Positions 1 to 8,627 of a DNA stretch of 64,000 nucleotides are shown in pieces. The DNA comes from Conexibacter woesei DSM 14684. GTDB taxonomy: Bacteria; Actinomycetota; Thermoleophilia; Solirubrobacterales; Solirubrobacteraceae. The DNA lies in NCBI RefSeq assembly GCF_000025265.1, contig NC_013739.1, forward strand, positions 868,001 through 932,000, given 5' to 3'. Numbering within the stretch: the stretch's first letter is position 1; every line of letters starts with the position of its first letter. The notes under the pieces were generated by a model, which had not been told where the DNA came from, ran no database searches, and worked only from the letters and a program-made list of their open reading frames with translations. A program made the position numbers and the translations under genes.

Positions 1-1
1 C

Positions 2-694
2 GACACCCCGCTCGACGCGTACCAGCGCGCCTTCGAGTGCGACCCGATGTCGGCGTTCGGCGGCATCGTCTGCCTCAACCGCCCGGTCGACGCGCCGTTG
101 GCCGAGGCGCTCGTCAGACAGTTCATCGAGGTCCTGTTCGCGCCCGGCTATTCCGACGAGGCGCTCGAGATCCTCTCCGTCAAGCAGAACATGCGCGTCC
201 TGCAGGACGACGAGAACCTGCCGCTGCACCTCGCCGAGCCCGACCTCAAGCAGGTCGTCGGCGGTCTGCTGGTGCAGGACCGCGACCTCGACACGCAGGA
301 GCGCGCCGAGATGACGGTCGCGACCAGACGCGAGCCGACCGACCGCGAGTGGTCGGAGCTGCTGTTCGCCTGGCGTGTCTGCAAGCACGTCCGCTCGAAC
401 GCGATCGTGCTCGCGAGAGACAACGCCTCGGTCGGCATCGGCGCCGGCCAGATGAGCCGCGTCGACTCGGTCCGGATCGCGGTCGAGAAGGCGCGCGAGG
501 GGTCGGTCACCGGAGCGGTGCTCGCCTCGGACGCGTTCTTCCCGTTCGCAGATGGGCCGGAGCCGGCGATCGCGGCGGGGGTCACGGCGATCATCCAGCC
601 GGGCGGATCGATCCGCGACGACGAAGTCATCGCCGCCGCCGACGCAGCCGGCGTCGCGATGGTCTTCACGAGCCGCCGCCACTTCAAGCACTAG
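2..694 (+). CDS. purH: Bifunctional AICAR formyltransferase/IMP cyclohydrolase PurH, C-terminal part
   Basis: This is the 3' end of purH; the start lies before the window and the frame is open from base 2. The protein uses 10-formyl-THF to formylate AICAR and then closes the ring to IMP, the last two steps of cytosolic purine synthesis. The visible part belongs to the AICAR transformylase domain: it carries the family-typical stretches [45 protein letters not shown] and the ending FTSRRHFKH. No frameshift or missing motif is seen in the retained 230 residues. It is the clearest housekeeping gene in the window. It reads towards a STAS gene about 110 bp downstream, probably a separate unit. Confidence 0.97.
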   Translation, partial: DTPLDAYQRAFECDPMSAFGGIVCLNRPVDAPLAEALVRQFIEVLFAPGYSDEALEILSVKQNMRVLQDDENLPLHLAEPDLKQVVGGLLVQDRDLDTQERAEMTVATRREPTDREWSELLFAWRVCKHVRSNAIVLARDNASVGIGAGQMSRVDSVRIAVEKAREGSVTGAVLASDAFFPFADGPEPAIAAGVTAIIQPGGSIRDDEVIAAADAAGVAMVFTSRRHFKH

Positions 695-803
695 TCCGCC
701 GCGGCCTCGTTTTCCACTCTCCTCGCGAGGGTAGGAGCAGGCCGCCGGAGGCGCACGGGCGAGCATCAGCTTTCTCAGGCTGTGCGCCGCCCGTCATCCG
801 GTC

Positions 804-1202
804 ATGACGCAACCACGCCACAGACACGTGCAGCCGACGCCGTTCGGCCTCGACGAGGAGCGCCTCGACGCGCACGGCATCTCCGTCATCGCCGTGCAGG
901 GCGAGCTGGACCTCTTCACCGCGCCTGAGCTGCGGGAGCGTCTGCGTGAGCACATGGACGACCCCGAGCCCGCCGACGACCTCGTCGTCGACCTCTCCGG
1001 CTGCGCGTTCGTCGACGCCAGCGGCTGCCAGGCGCTGCTGCGCGCCGCGCGTCAGCTGACCGCCGTCGGACGACGGCTGGCGATCGTCAACACGAACCCC
1101 GGGAACACGCGCATCTTCACCGTGATGGGCCTCGACGAGCTGTTCCCGATCGTCGCGACGCGCGCTCAGGCGGTCGACGCGCTGCGCCACCGTTCCACCT
1201 GA
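804..1202 (+). CDS. STAS-domain anti-sigma factor antagonist
   Basis: A 132-aa single-domain STAS protein of the SpoIIAA/RsbV type. In this family the protein binds a serine-kinase anti-sigma factor and frees the sigma factor; phosphorylation of one conserved serine switches it off. The motif region reads VDLSGCAFVDASGCQALL, so the expected phospho-acceptor serine is present in the D-A-S-G context. The N-terminal 25 residues are an extension before the first beta strand. No cognate kinase or sigma factor lies next to it. The gene immediately downstream is a c-di-GMP protein, so a signalling role is plausible, but the partner is unknown. The ATG at 804 has no clear ribosome binding site. Confidence 0.85.
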   Translation: MTQPRHRHVQPTPFGLDEERLDAHGISVIAVQGELDLFTAPELRERLREHMDDPEPADDLVVDLSGCAFVDASGCQALLRAARQLTAVGRRLAIVNTNPGNTRIFTVMGLDELFPIVATRAQAVDALRHRST

Positions 1203-1259
1203 GCTACAGCGATCGCATCCCCCTGCCGATAGGGACGGGGTGATGCGTCAGGATCCGTC

Positions 1260-4200
1260 GTGAGCCCGCGCCGTCGGCGCATGCCGATCGCGCTGCTCGG
1301 CATCGTCGTGCTCGCGCTCGCGACGATCGCCGGAGCGTACGCCTCCGCCCGCCACGAGCGCGCGATCGTCGACGACCGCCAGGAGGAGCTGCACACGCGC
1401 GCGGTCTCCCTGCTTGGGCTGACGATGTCGACAGCGGGCGCGCGGTTGACCGACCTCGCGACGCTGATGTCGATGCCCGGCGCCTCGCGCTCGGAATTCG
1501 AGCTGGTCGGCGGCCGGTTCCTCGGCAGAGCGAGACTTGGCGCGCTCTGGTTCGTGGGTCGCACGCCCGGCGAGGTGCGCGGGAACGTGCCGGAGCGCTA
1601 CCCGCTCAGATACGCGCTGACCAGCCTGCCGGGCCCGCGGGAGGGGTACGACCTTGCCGCCGTACCCGCCCATCGCGTCGCGCTGCGCGCCGCGATGGAG
1701 CTGGGCGAGACGCAGGTGACGCCGGTCGTGCGGATGCCCGGCGCGAGGTGGACGACGCTCGCGTTCGCCGCGCCGGTCTATCGCGGCGGGGCGATCCCGC
1801 CGACCGTCGACGGGAAGCGCCGGGCGACGATCGGCTACGTCGTCGGCGTCTACTCGGCGACGACCATCCGCCTCGCGATCGGGTCGCTCGTACCGAGCGG
1901 GGTTCCGTACGGGCTCCGGCAGAGCGGCAGCTGGATAGCGGGCGAGCCGCCGTCGGGCGACGCGCTCACGACCAGCTTCCAGAAGGGCGGCCATACGTGG
2001 GTCCTCGCGATCGGACGACCGGAGCCGAGCAACGCGGTGACATGGGCGATCGCGATCTCGGGGACCGTGCTGACGATCGCGCTCGGGCTGCTGATCTGGC
2101 AGGCCGCGCGGCGTGAGCGCTACGCGCTGGACCTCGTCGAGGAGCGGATGGCCGAGCGCGACCGCGCCGAGGCGGAGCTGCGTGCGGCCGAGCAGCGCCA
2201 CCGGCTGCTCGCCGACAACGCGACCGACATGATCCTCGTGTTCGACCCGAGCGGCGTCGCGACCTATGTGTCGCCGGCGTCGCGGGAGCTGATGGGCTAC
2301 GACCCGGAGGAGCTGGTCGGGCGCCAGCCGCGCGAGTTCGTCCATCCCGACGACACCGACGAGGTCGTCGGCGCGCGGACGCGCGTCGCCGAGCAGGGCG
2401 GCACGATCACCGTCACGAGCCGGATCCGGCATCGCGACGGACGCTACGTGTGGATCGAGGCGCGCGTCCGCGGCGTCGTCGACCCGGCGACGGGGGAGAT
2501 GAAGGAAGGACAGGCGATCGTCCGCGACGTGAGCGAGCGCGTTGCCTCGGAGGCTGCGCTGCGTGAGAGCGTCGAGCGCATCGCGGCGGCCGAGCAGCGC
2601 TTCCGCACGGCGTTCGAGGCGGCCCCGATCGGGATGGCGCTCTCAGACCTGGAGGGTCGCTTCATCCAAGTCAACGACGCCCTCTGCGCGATCACCGGCT
2701 ACACGCGCGAGGAGTTGGAGGAGATGAGCTTCGGCGAGTTGAGTCACCCCGCCGACGTCGAGCGCGAGGCCGAGATGATGGCGAGCCTGCTGTCCGGCGA
2801 GCAGAGCACGTACTGGATGGAGAAGCGCTACGTCGACGTCGTCGGTCAGGTCGTATGGGTGGCGGTGCACGCGACGCTCGTACGTGCGGCCGACGGCAGT
2901 CCGCAGCACTTCCTCGGCCAGATTCAGGATGTCAGCGAGCGCGTCCGCTACGAGGCCCAGCTGCAGCACATGGCGGATCACGATCCGCTCACGGGGCTGC
3001 TCAATCGCCGGTCGTTCGAGCGTGAGCTCAATCAGCATATTCACCGTGTCGAGCGCTATGGAGCCGAGGGTGCGGCGCTCGTGCTCGACATCGATCGCTT
3101 CAAGCACATCAACGACACGCTCGGCCACAACGTCGGCGACGAGCTGATCGTCAAGGTCGCGCAGACGTTGCGCAGCCGCCTGCGCGACAGCGACGTGCTC
3201 GCGCGGCTCGGCGGCGACGAGTTCGCTGTGCTGCTGCCGAAGGGCGGTCAGCAGGAAGCGGAGGCGGTTGCGGAGTCGATCCTCGCGTCGGTCCGCGCGC
3301 AATCGGTGCTGACGACCGCCGGCCGGCGGCGCCCGATCACCACGAGCGTGGGGATCGCCCTGTTCGGCGAGACCGGCGGCCTGAGCGCCGAGGACGTGCT
3401 CGTCAACGCCGACCTCGCGATGTACGACGCGAAGGAGGCCGGCCGCGACCGCGCGGCGACGTTCTCCTCACAGGAGCGCGGCGCGTCGAGGATGAAGGCG
3501 CGCATCACGTGGGCGGAGCGGATCCGAGACGCGCTCGAGGAGGATCGCTTCACGCTGTACGCGCAGCCGATCGTCGAGCTGCGCAGCGGTGCCGTGCGTC
3601 AGCACGAGGTGCTGCTGCGGATGCTCGACGAGCAGGGCGAGGTGATCCCTCCGGCTGCGTTCATCGGCGTCGCGGAGCGATTCGACCTGATGCAGGAGAT
3701 CGACCGCTGGGTCGTCGCGCGCGCGATCAAGGAGATGGGACAGCAGCGCCGCGCGGGGCGCGACCTGGTCTTCGAAGTCAACATCTCTGGGGCCTCGACG
3801 GGCGATCCGGACCTGCTGACGATCATCGAGCGCGAGCTGCGTGAGAACGAGATCGACCCGATCAATCTCGTGCTCGAGGTGACGGAGACGACAGCCGTTG
3901 CGAACATTCCGCGGGCTCAAGAGTTCGCTGCGCGGCTCGCCGAGCTGGGGTGCCGCTTTGCGTTGGACGATTTCGGCGCCGGCTTCGGATCGTTCTACTA
4001 TCTCAAGCATCTGCCGTTCGACATCCTCAAGATCGACGGCGAGTTCGTCCGCTCCTGCACCACGAGTCAGACCGATCAACTGCTGATTCGCGCGGCGGTG
4101 GAGATCGCCCGTGGAATGGGCAAAGAGACGATCGCCGAGTATGTCGGCGACGACGAGACAGTTGAGTTGCTGCGCACGCTCGGCGTCGACTATGCGCAGG

Positions 4201-4265
4201 GATTCCACCTGGGCCGGCCGGCCCCGCTGGAGCAGCGACTTGCTCGCGATTGCGTTCGATCCTGA
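1260..4265 (+). CDS. Membrane CHASE-PAS-PAS-GGDEF-EAL cyclic-di-GMP signalling protein
   Basis: A 1001-aa protein starting at GTG. It has a transmembrane segment near residues 9-27, an extracytoplasmic CHASE-like sensor (about 35-250), a second TM at about 260-280, two PAS domains (about 312-430 and 445-565), a GGDEF domain and an EAL domain. The diguanylate cyclase signature is intact (GGDEF at 651-655). The phosphodiesterase signature is EVL, with the catalytic Glu at 783, and DDFGAG, EVTET and KIDG are present, so both activities could be retained. In this family the domains make and degrade c-di-GMP in response to an outside ligand. It sits alone between a STAS gene and a small winged-helix gene. 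The ligand cannot be read from sequence. Confidence 0.93.
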   Translation: MSPRRRRMPIALLGIVVLALATIAGAYASARHERAIVDDRQEELHTRAVSLLGLTMSTAGARLTDLATLMSMPGASRSEFELVGGRFLGRARLGALWFVGRTPGEVRGNVPERYPLRYALTSLPGPREGYDLAAVPAHRVALRAAMELGETQVTPVVRMPGARWTTLAFAAPVYRGGAIPPTVDGKRRATIGYVVGVYSATTIRLAIGSLVPSGVPYGLRQSGSWIAGEPPSGDALTTSFQKGGHTWVLAIGRPEPSNAVTWAIAISGTVLTIALGLLIWQAARRERYALDLVEERMAERDRAEAELRAAEQRHRLLADNATDMILVFDPSGVATYVSPASRELMGYDPEELVGRQPREFVHPDDTDEVVGARTRVAEQGGTITVTSRIRHRDGRYVWIEARVRGVVDPATGEMKEGQAIVRDVSERVASEAALRESVERIAAAEQRFRTAFEAAPIGMALSDLEGRFIQVNDALCAITGYTREELEEMSFGELSHPADVEREAEMMASLLSGEQSTYWMEKRYVDVVGQVVWVAVHATLVRAADGSPQHFLGQIQDVSERVRYEAQLQHMADHDPLTGLLNRRSFERELNQHIHRVERYGAEGAALVLDIDRFKHINDTLGHNVGDELIVKVAQTLRSRLRDSDVLARLGGDEFAVLLPKGGQQEAEAVAESILASVRAQSVLTTAGRRRPITTSVGIALFGETGGLSAEDVLVNADLAMYDAKEAGRDRAATFSSQERGASRMKARITWAERIRDALEEDRFTLYAQPIVELRSGAVRQHEVLLRMLDEQGEVIPPAAFIGVAERFDLMQEIDRWVVARAIKEMGQQRRAGRDLVFEVNISGASTGDPDLLTIIERELRENEIDPINLVLEVTETTAVANIPRAQEFAARLAELGCRFALDDFGAGFGSFYYLKHLPFDILKIDGEFVRSCTTSQTDQLLIRAAVEIARGMGKETIAEYVGDDETVELLRTLGVDYAQGFHLGRPAPLEQRLARDCVRS

Positions 4266-4396
4266 GCTTTCCCTCACCAATCAAATTCGTAACGGGACCA
4301 CGCCACGTTGGGGAGTTGAAGCTGCAGGGGGTTCAATGTAGCTGCGCTGGTTGGTAGCCTTGCTATTACCCCCTCGTCTCACCAGGAGTTACGTAC

Positions 4397-4807
4397 ATGG
4401 CAGATCTCGTCGGGCAAATTCAGCGTGACATCGAGAAGCGCCTCAGAGAGCTGCGGCCGCTGATCGAAGAGAAGGAGCAGTTGGAGGCGGTTCTCGCCGC
4501 CCTCTCCGGCGATCACACCGGCAACGGCTCCAGCAGCGCGAGCGCGGCGCGCCCGCGCGCGCGGGCAGCGGCCTCCGCCGCACGGGCGCCGTACGCGGGC
4601 GGCAAGTCCCGCCGTGCCCCGCGTGGCGCGAACCGCGAGGCGATCCTGAAGGTCGTCGGCGAGCGGCCCGGCATCTCGGCCTCCGAGGTCGCCGAGATCA
4701 CCAACATCGCGAAGCCGACGGTCCACACGACCATCTCGCAGTTGAAGCGCAAGGGAATACTGGAGCCGGAGGGCGCGAACGGCGTCCGCCTCGCCGAGGC
4801 GTCCTGA
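4397..4807 (+). CDS. Small winged-helix DNA-binding protein with N-terminal coiled coil
   Basis: A 136-aa protein. Residues 1-38 form a charged heptad-like helix (DIEKRLRELRPLIEEKEQLE), followed by an Ala/Arg/Ser-rich linker of about 40 residues. The C-terminal winged helix-turn-helix (about 80-132) reads REAILKVVGERPGISASEVA and then IAKPTVHTTISQLKRKGILE, the MarR/IclR-like helix-turn-helix fold. The architecture fits a dimeric DNA-binding protein; a chromatin-like role is possible because the linker is basic. An AGGAG ribosome binding site lies at 4383-4387, ahead of the ATG. No regulated partner is adjacent: downstream are tRNA genes. The target is unknown. Confidence 0.75.
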   Translation: MADLVGQIQRDIEKRLRELRPLIEEKEQLEAVLAALSGDHTGNGSSSASAARPRARAAASAARAPYAGGKSRRAPRGANREAILKVVGERPGISASEVAEITNIAKPTVHTTISQLKRKGILEPEGANGVRLAEAS

Positions 4808-4847
4808 GCGACCCCCAGGGCGCGTGGCGGGCCGGGAGCCCGCCGGA

Positions 4848-4920
4848 TGCGCGCCCTGGGACTCGAACCCAGCCCGCCGGATTAAAAGTCCGGTGCTCTA
4901 ACCCGATGAGCTAGACGCGC
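4848..4920 (-). tRNA. tRNA-Lys (anticodon TTT)
   Basis: A 73-nt cloverleaf can be drawn by eye on the minus strand. The acceptor arms are GCGCGTC and GGCGCGC (one U:G pair), the D arm contains AGCTC...GAGC, and the anticodon stem CCGGA/TCCGG encloses the loop CTTTTAA, giving anticodon TTT. The T arm is CTGGG-TTCGAGT-CCCAG, with discriminator A. CCA is not encoded. Confidence 0.95.
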
Positions 4921-4985
4921 CCCTCCATGGTCGCACGCTCGGCGATTCGGCGCAGCCAACTACAATGTCCGTCCCGGCCCGCTCT

Positions 4986-5057
4986 GCCCCCATGGTGTAG
5001 CGGTTAGCACGCCAGCCTTTCACGCTGGTAGCGGGGGTTCGATTCCCCCTGGGGGTA
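4986..5057 (+). tRNA. tRNA-Glu (anticodon TTC)
   Basis: A 72-nt cloverleaf. The acceptor arms are GCCCCCA/TGGGGGT, the anticodon stem CCAGC/GCTGG encloses the loop CTTTCAC (anticodon TTC), and the T arm is GGGGG-TTCGATT-CCCCC, with discriminator A. CCA is not encoded. A strong hairpin terminator follows within 6 nt. Confidence 0.95.
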
Positions 5058-5062
5058 CCTCA

Positions 5063-5090
5063 GAAAGCCTCGCCTCGCGGCGGGGCTTTC
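5063..5090 (+). terminator. Hairpin terminator of tRNA-Glu
   Basis: A 12-bp stem (5063-5074 with 5079-5090, one T:G pair) and a 4-nt loop TCGC directly downstream of tRNA-Glu. The 3' arm ends in TTTC followed by GTCGTC, so the U-tract is short, as is common at very high GC. Confidence 0.75.
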
Positions 5091-5093
5091 GTC

Positions 5094-5302
5094 GTCTCGG
5101 GCCCGCCGGCCGTGCCCGGAGGCATGGTCGCGCCCGGACAGGTGGCGCGCCGGCGCTCGCGGCTGCGGCGCCGGTCCGAGCGACCGCGCTGAGCCTGCGC
5201 TCGGCGCGCTCGGCGTTCTCCCTCGACGCGGGCGCGGGCAGGCGCCGCCGGGAATGGGTGCGTGGCGACACGCGTCCGGGTCGGGACCCGGACGCGCGAC
5301 GA
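5094..5302. other. Intergenic stretch with no recognised gene
   Basis: About 210 bp between the tRNA-Glu terminator and the stop of the leftward gene at 5303. The only open frame of note runs leftward and would read through tRNA-Glu, so it is not credible. No promoter or operator stands out. Confidence 0.5.
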
Positions 5303-5773
5303 TCAGGCTGCTACGAGCTCACGCTCCGCGGCCGCCTCGGCCTCGGTCGCGACATGGCCCGATCCGGCGAGGTGCTGGTGGGACGGGCAGTAGCCGTTGA
5401 CCGGGTTGGGGAACCGTTGACACGGCGTCCCCTTGCGCGTCAGCGCGCGACAGTTGAGGCGGTTGCCGGCGAGGTCGTAGCCCGTCGCGAACTGGCGCGT
5501 GAGCTCCTCGTCGGCGCGGGCGAGGTAACGCTCGACGACGTCGCGCATGCGGCGCTGCTCGTCGAGCGGGAAGTACGGCCGCAGCTCGCGGATCAGCGCC
5601 CGCGAGGGGTTGGCGAAGTAGTAGCGGTCGGTGCCCATCCGGGCCAGCGTGCCTTCGCATGCCCGCAGTACACGGACGTGGTAGACCGCTGCCCCGCCGG
5701 GGGCGGACGCAGGGGGGGCGACGATGCCGTCAGCAAGGGCTCGATACATCGCGCGACTGAAGTGGTAGAGCAC
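5303..5773 (-). CDS. Hypothetical protein with C-terminal Cys3-His putative zinc motif
   Basis: A 156-aa protein of unknown function. The N-terminal two thirds are helical and charged, with DEQRRMRDVVERYLARADEE as a likely amphipathic helix. The C-terminus has C108-x9-C118-x10-C129-x2-H132 in the context CRALTRKGTPCQRFPNPVNG followed by YCPSH. That spacing resembles the short Cys/His modules seen at the ends of many small actinobacterial and phage proteins (DUF5763-like, from memory), where metal binding is assumed rather than shown. It lies alone, transcribed away from the neighbouring TetR gene. It could be a nucleic-acid-associated protein, but nothing in context supports a specific role. 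Confidence 0.65.
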   Translation of the reverse strand: MLYHFSRAMYRALADGIVAPPASAPGGAAVYHVRVLRACEGTLARMGTDRYYFANPSRALIRELRPYFPLDEQRRMRDVVERYLARADEELTRQFATGYDLAGNRLNCRALTRKGTPCQRFPNPVNGYCPSHQHLAGSGHVATEAEAAAERELVAA

Positions 5774-5865
5774 GGGTTCTCTCCTCTGAGTAAAAGCGCG
5801 CGTTCAGCATAGACCAAATTGGCCGAGGTTTCCTCCCAGTGGTGGGGGTCGATGCGACGTAACCG

Positions 5866-6501
5866 TTAGCGGCCGTCCGGTCTGCTGGCGATCCCGCGCA
5901 GCAGCATGTCCCAGAAGGTGTGCGCGATCTGGCGGGCGCTGAGGGGTCCGCTCGCGTCGTACCACTGGTAGGCCCAGTTGCACATGCCGAAGAGGGCGAG
6001 CGTGGCCATGCCAGGATCGACAGGGCGGAACGCGCCCTGCTCGACCCCGTCCCGGATCGTGGCGCGCACTTCCTCCTCGTAGCGCTTGCGCTTGCGCGAG
6101 ATCGCCTCGTGCGCGTCGGGCGGCAGCTCGCGGTGGTGCTCGAAGAAGACGCGGACGTGGCCGCGGTGGGTCTCCATCAGCTCGAGGATGTCCTCCATCG
6201 TCTCGAGCACCAGCTGGTCCGGACGCATGCCCAGCGCCGCGCGCCGCTGCTGGCGCTCGATCAGCAGGTCGAGGAACTCGTCGTGGATGCACGCGAGGAT
6301 CTCGTCCTTCGAGCGGAAGTAGTGGTAGAGGGTCGTCTTGCGGATCCCGACCGCTGCCGCGATGTCCTCCATCGAGGCGCTGTGGTAGCCGCGGGCGTCG
6401 AACAGCGCCGCCGACCGCTCGATGATCTCGGCCCGCCGCTTGGGCGGCCGTCTGGTCGCCGCTCTGCCGTCGGCGGCGGGCGTGTGCGAGTGCGCTGGCA
6501 T
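5866..6501 (-). CDS. TetR-family transcriptional regulator (divergent to the SDR/ACAD/kinase operon)
   Basis: A 211-aa one-component repressor. The N-terminal helix-turn-helix occupies about residues 20-65, with the signature YHSASMEDIAAAVGIRKTTL followed by YHYFRSKDEIL. The C-terminal ligand domain (about 80-205) resembles the KstR2/FadR-like TetR proteins that sense acyl-CoAs. It is divergent from the SDR gene at 6631, and an imperfect inverted repeat lies in the shared promoter region, so it probably represses that operon and itself. The ATG at 6501 is preferred; a GTG at 6528 would add nine residues and neither has a good ribosome binding site. The ligand is inferred to be a CoA thioester of the pathway substrate. 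Confidence 0.88.
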   Translation of the reverse strand: MPAHSHTPAADGRAATRRPPKRRAEIIERSAALFDARGYHSASMEDIAAAVGIRKTTLYHYFRSKDEILACIHDEFLDLLIERQQRRAALGMRPDQLVLETMEDILELMETHRGHVRVFFEHHRELPPDAHEAISRKRKRYEEEVRATIRDGVEQGAFRPVDPGMATLALFGMCNWAYQWYDASGPLSARQIAHTFWDMLLRGIASRPDGR

Positions 6502-6548
6502 GGCCGCCGCAGCGTACCACCGGACCACGCGGTCGGGCTGAAAATGCC

Positions 6549-6606
6549 TTGACGACGGAGTCTGTGCGTGTTAGGAATCGTAAGAACCGACCGATCAGTC
6601 GGGTCT
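6549..6606 (+). promoter_or_regulatory. Promoter and TetR operator candidate for the SDR/ACAD/kinase operon
   Basis: TTGACG (6549-6554) and TAGGAA (6572-6577) are separated by 17 nt. Just downstream, AGAACCGAC (6583-6591) and GTCGGGTCT (6598-6606) form 9-nt arms with one mismatch around a 6-nt spacer, as expected for a TetR operator placed over early transcribed sequence. The arrangement argues against the GTG at 6568 as a start codon. Confidence 0.55.
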
Positions 6607-6630
6607 TTGCGAGAGAGAACGGAACGCCTC

Positions 6631-7425
6631 ATGCATGAGAGATCCCCCGCCGCCACCCTCGACCAGCTCGCGCTGCCCTCGCTCACCGGCAAGGTGGCGT
6701 GGGTGACCGGCGCGAGCCGCGGCATCGGGCGTGTCATCGCGCTCGCCCTCGGCGCGGCCGGCGCCGACGTCCTGTTGAGCGCCCGCGACGGCGACCGGCT
6801 CGCGGGCGTCGCCGGCGAGCTTCGCGCGCTCGGGCGAGAGGTCGAGCTCGCGACGGGCTCGGTCGAGGACGCCGACGACGTGCGCCGGGCGGCCGACCAC
6901 GCGGGCGAGCGCTGGGGGCGGGTCGACGTGCTCGTCAACAACGCCGGGATCTGCCCCGACTTCAAGCCGGCGGAGCACGTCGCCGAGCACGACTGGAGCA
7001 CGGTCCTCGACGTCAACCTCCACGGCACGCTGCGCTGCTGCCAGGCGGTCCTGCCGCTGATGGAGCCCGTGGGCGGGAGCATCGTCAACGTCTCGTCGGT
7101 CCACGGCAGCCGGACGCACGAGCGGCTGGCCGCGTACGCGGCCAGCAAGGCCGGCGTCGAGCGGCTGACGCAGACGCTCGCGATCGAGTGGGCGCGGCGC
7201 GGCATCCGCGTGAACGCTGTCGCGCCCGGCTACGTCGAGACCGACTTGACCGCCGGACTGCTCTCGCATCCGCACTGGCGCGAGCGAATGTTGGCGCGTA
7301 CGCCGCTGGGCCGCTTCGCGACGGCGACCGAGATCGCGCTGCCGGTCGTCTTCCTGGCTTCGGGCGCCTCCTCGTACGTCACGGGCACGACGCTGCAGGT
7401 CGACGGCGGCTGGACGGCGCAGTGA
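6631..7425 (+). CDS. SDR-family NAD(P)-dependent oxidoreductase
   Basis: A 264-aa classical short-chain dehydrogenase/reductase. The cofactor motif is TGASRGIG near residues 27-34, followed by LVNNAG, the catalytic serine in NVSSVHG and Y-x-x-x-K in YAASKAG. The C-terminus SSYVTGTTLQVDGGW is typical of FabG-like members. The ATG at 6631 is chosen because the in-frame GTG at 6568 overlaps the promoter; GAGAGAG lies upstream. It is the first gene of a tightly coupled operon with an acyl-CoA dehydrogenase and an APH-like kinase (GTGA and ATGA overlaps). In the Pseudomonas levulinate pathway the equivalent SDR (LvaD) oxidises the 3-hydroxyacyl-CoA product; a comparable 3-hydroxyacyl oxidation is inferred here. 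Confidence 0.92.
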   Translation: MHERSPAATLDQLALPSLTGKVAWVTGASRGIGRVIALALGAAGADVLLSARDGDRLAGVAGELRALGREVELATGSVEDADDVRRAADHAGERWGRVDVLVNNAGICPDFKPAEHVAEHDWSTVLDVNLHGTLRCCQAVLPLMEPVGGSIVNVSSVHGSRTHERLAAYAASKAGVERLTQTLAIEWARRGIRVNAVAPGYVETDLTAGLLSHPHWRERMLARTPLGRFATATEIALPVVFLASGASSYVTGTTLQVDGGWTAQ

Positions 7426-8627
7426 GCGCGCCCGAGCTGGACCCCGAGGTCGCGGCGCTCGCCGCCCGCACGGCGGAGTTCGTCCGCGACGTGGTGATCC
7501 CGGCCGAGCCGCGCGACCGCTCCGAGCACGGCCTCGACGAGACGCTGCGCGCGGAGCTGCAGACGGCGGCGCGCGCCGCCGGGCTGTTCGCGCCGCACGT
7601 CCCGCGCGACCTCGGCGGGCTGGGGCTCGACCTGCGCGGCCAGGCGGCGGTCTTCGAGGCGGCCGGCTACAGCCTGCTCGGCCCGCAGGCACTCAACTGC
7701 GCGGCGCCGGACGAGGGCAACATGCACCTGCTGGAGGTCGTCGCCACCCCTGCGCAGCGCGACCGCTACCTGCGGCCGCTCGCCGCCGGGGAGACGCGCT
7801 CGTGCTTCGCGATGACCGAGCCGCCGCCGGGCGCGGGCTCCGACCCCGCGATGCTCGGCACGACCGCGGAGCGCGTCGACGGCGGCTGGGTGATCAACGG
7901 GCGCAAGCGCTTCATCACCGGCGCCGTCGGTGCGGCGTTTACGATCTGCATGGCGCGCACCGGCGAGCGGATCGACCGCGGCGAGGGCGCGACGATGTTC
8001 CTCGTCGACGCCGGCAACGACGGCTGGCGCGTCGAGCGGGTGATGGAGATGATCGACCGGGCCTTCCCCGGCGGCCACGCCGAGGTCGTCTTCGAGGACT
8101 GCTTCGTCAGCGACGAGGCGGTCCTCGGCGAGGTCGGGCTCGGCTACCGCTACGCCCAGGTGCGGCTGGCGCCGGCGCGCCTGACGCACTGCATGCGCTG
8201 GCTGGGGCTCGCCCGTCGCGCGCTCGACGACGCGCTCGACTACGTCGCCGCGCGCGAGGCGTTCGGCGCGCCGCTCGGCGAGCTGGGGATGGCGCAGCGG
8301 ATGATCGCGGAGTCGGTGATCGACATCGAGAGCAGCCGCGCGCTGATCTGGCACGCGGCCGGCGTGCTCGACGGCGGCGCGCACGGGCGTCACGAGTCGT
8401 CGGTCACGAAGGCCCACGTCGCCGAGGCGGTCAACCGCGTCGTCGACCGCGCGGTGCAGCTGTGTGGCGGCTGGGGCGTCTCGACAGAGGGGCGGCTCGG
8501 CCGCTACCTTGCGGAGCTGCGCCCGTTCCGCATCTATGACGGCCCCACCGAGACGCACCTGTGGGCGATCGCGCGGCACGCGCTGCGGGTGCGCGCCGGC
8601 GAGCGGGACGCGGAGGTTCGGGGATGA
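7422..8627 (+). CDS. Acyl-CoA dehydrogenase, ACAD10/11-like
   Basis: A 401-aa FAD-dependent acyl-CoA dehydrogenase starting at a GTG that overlaps the upstream stop codon (GTGA). The FAD/substrate stretch reads FAMTEPPPGAGSDPAMLGTT and the C-terminal flavin region LCGGWGVSTEGRLGRYLAEL. The active-site loop is YDGPTETH, with the catalytic base candidate Glu377. That loop differs from the YEGTSEIQ of straight-chain enzymes and resembles the ACAD10/11 branch. Partners on both sides (SDR and APH-like kinase) strengthen that assignment, because in ACAD10/11 and LvaC the enzyme acts on a 4-phosphoacyl-CoA made by the kinase, helping move the oxygen from C4 to C3. The true substrate is not known. 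Confidence 0.93.
   Translation: MSAPELDPEVAALAARTAEFVRDVVIPAEPRDRSEHGLDETLRAELQTAARAAGLFAPHVPRDLGGLGLDLRGQAAVFEAAGYSLLGPQALNCAAPDEGNMHLLEVVATPAQRDRYLRPLAAGETRSCFAMTEPPPGAGSDPAMLGTTAERVDGGWVINGRKRFITGAVGAAFTICMARTGERIDRGEGATMFLVDAGNDGWRVERVMEMIDRAFPGGHAEVVFEDCFVSDEAVLGEVGLGYRYAQVRLAPARLTHCMRWLGLARRALDDALDYVAAREAFGAPLGELGMAQRMIAESVIDIESSRALIWHAAGVLDGGAHGRHESSVTKAHVAEAVNRVVDRAVQLCGGWGVSTEGRLGRYLAELRPFRIYDGPTETHLWAIARHALRVRAGERDAEVRG

Noticed and set aside
5020-5271. Leftward open frame of 83 codons overlapping tRNA-Glu
   Set aside because: It reads through the tRNA and its terminator and has Arg/Pro/Ala-rich composition; a frequent false gene call next to tRNA genes.
6568-6630. GTG 6568 as start of the SDR gene
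   Set aside because: It lies within the predicted promoter and ahead of the operator; ATG 6631 gives the usual SDR length.
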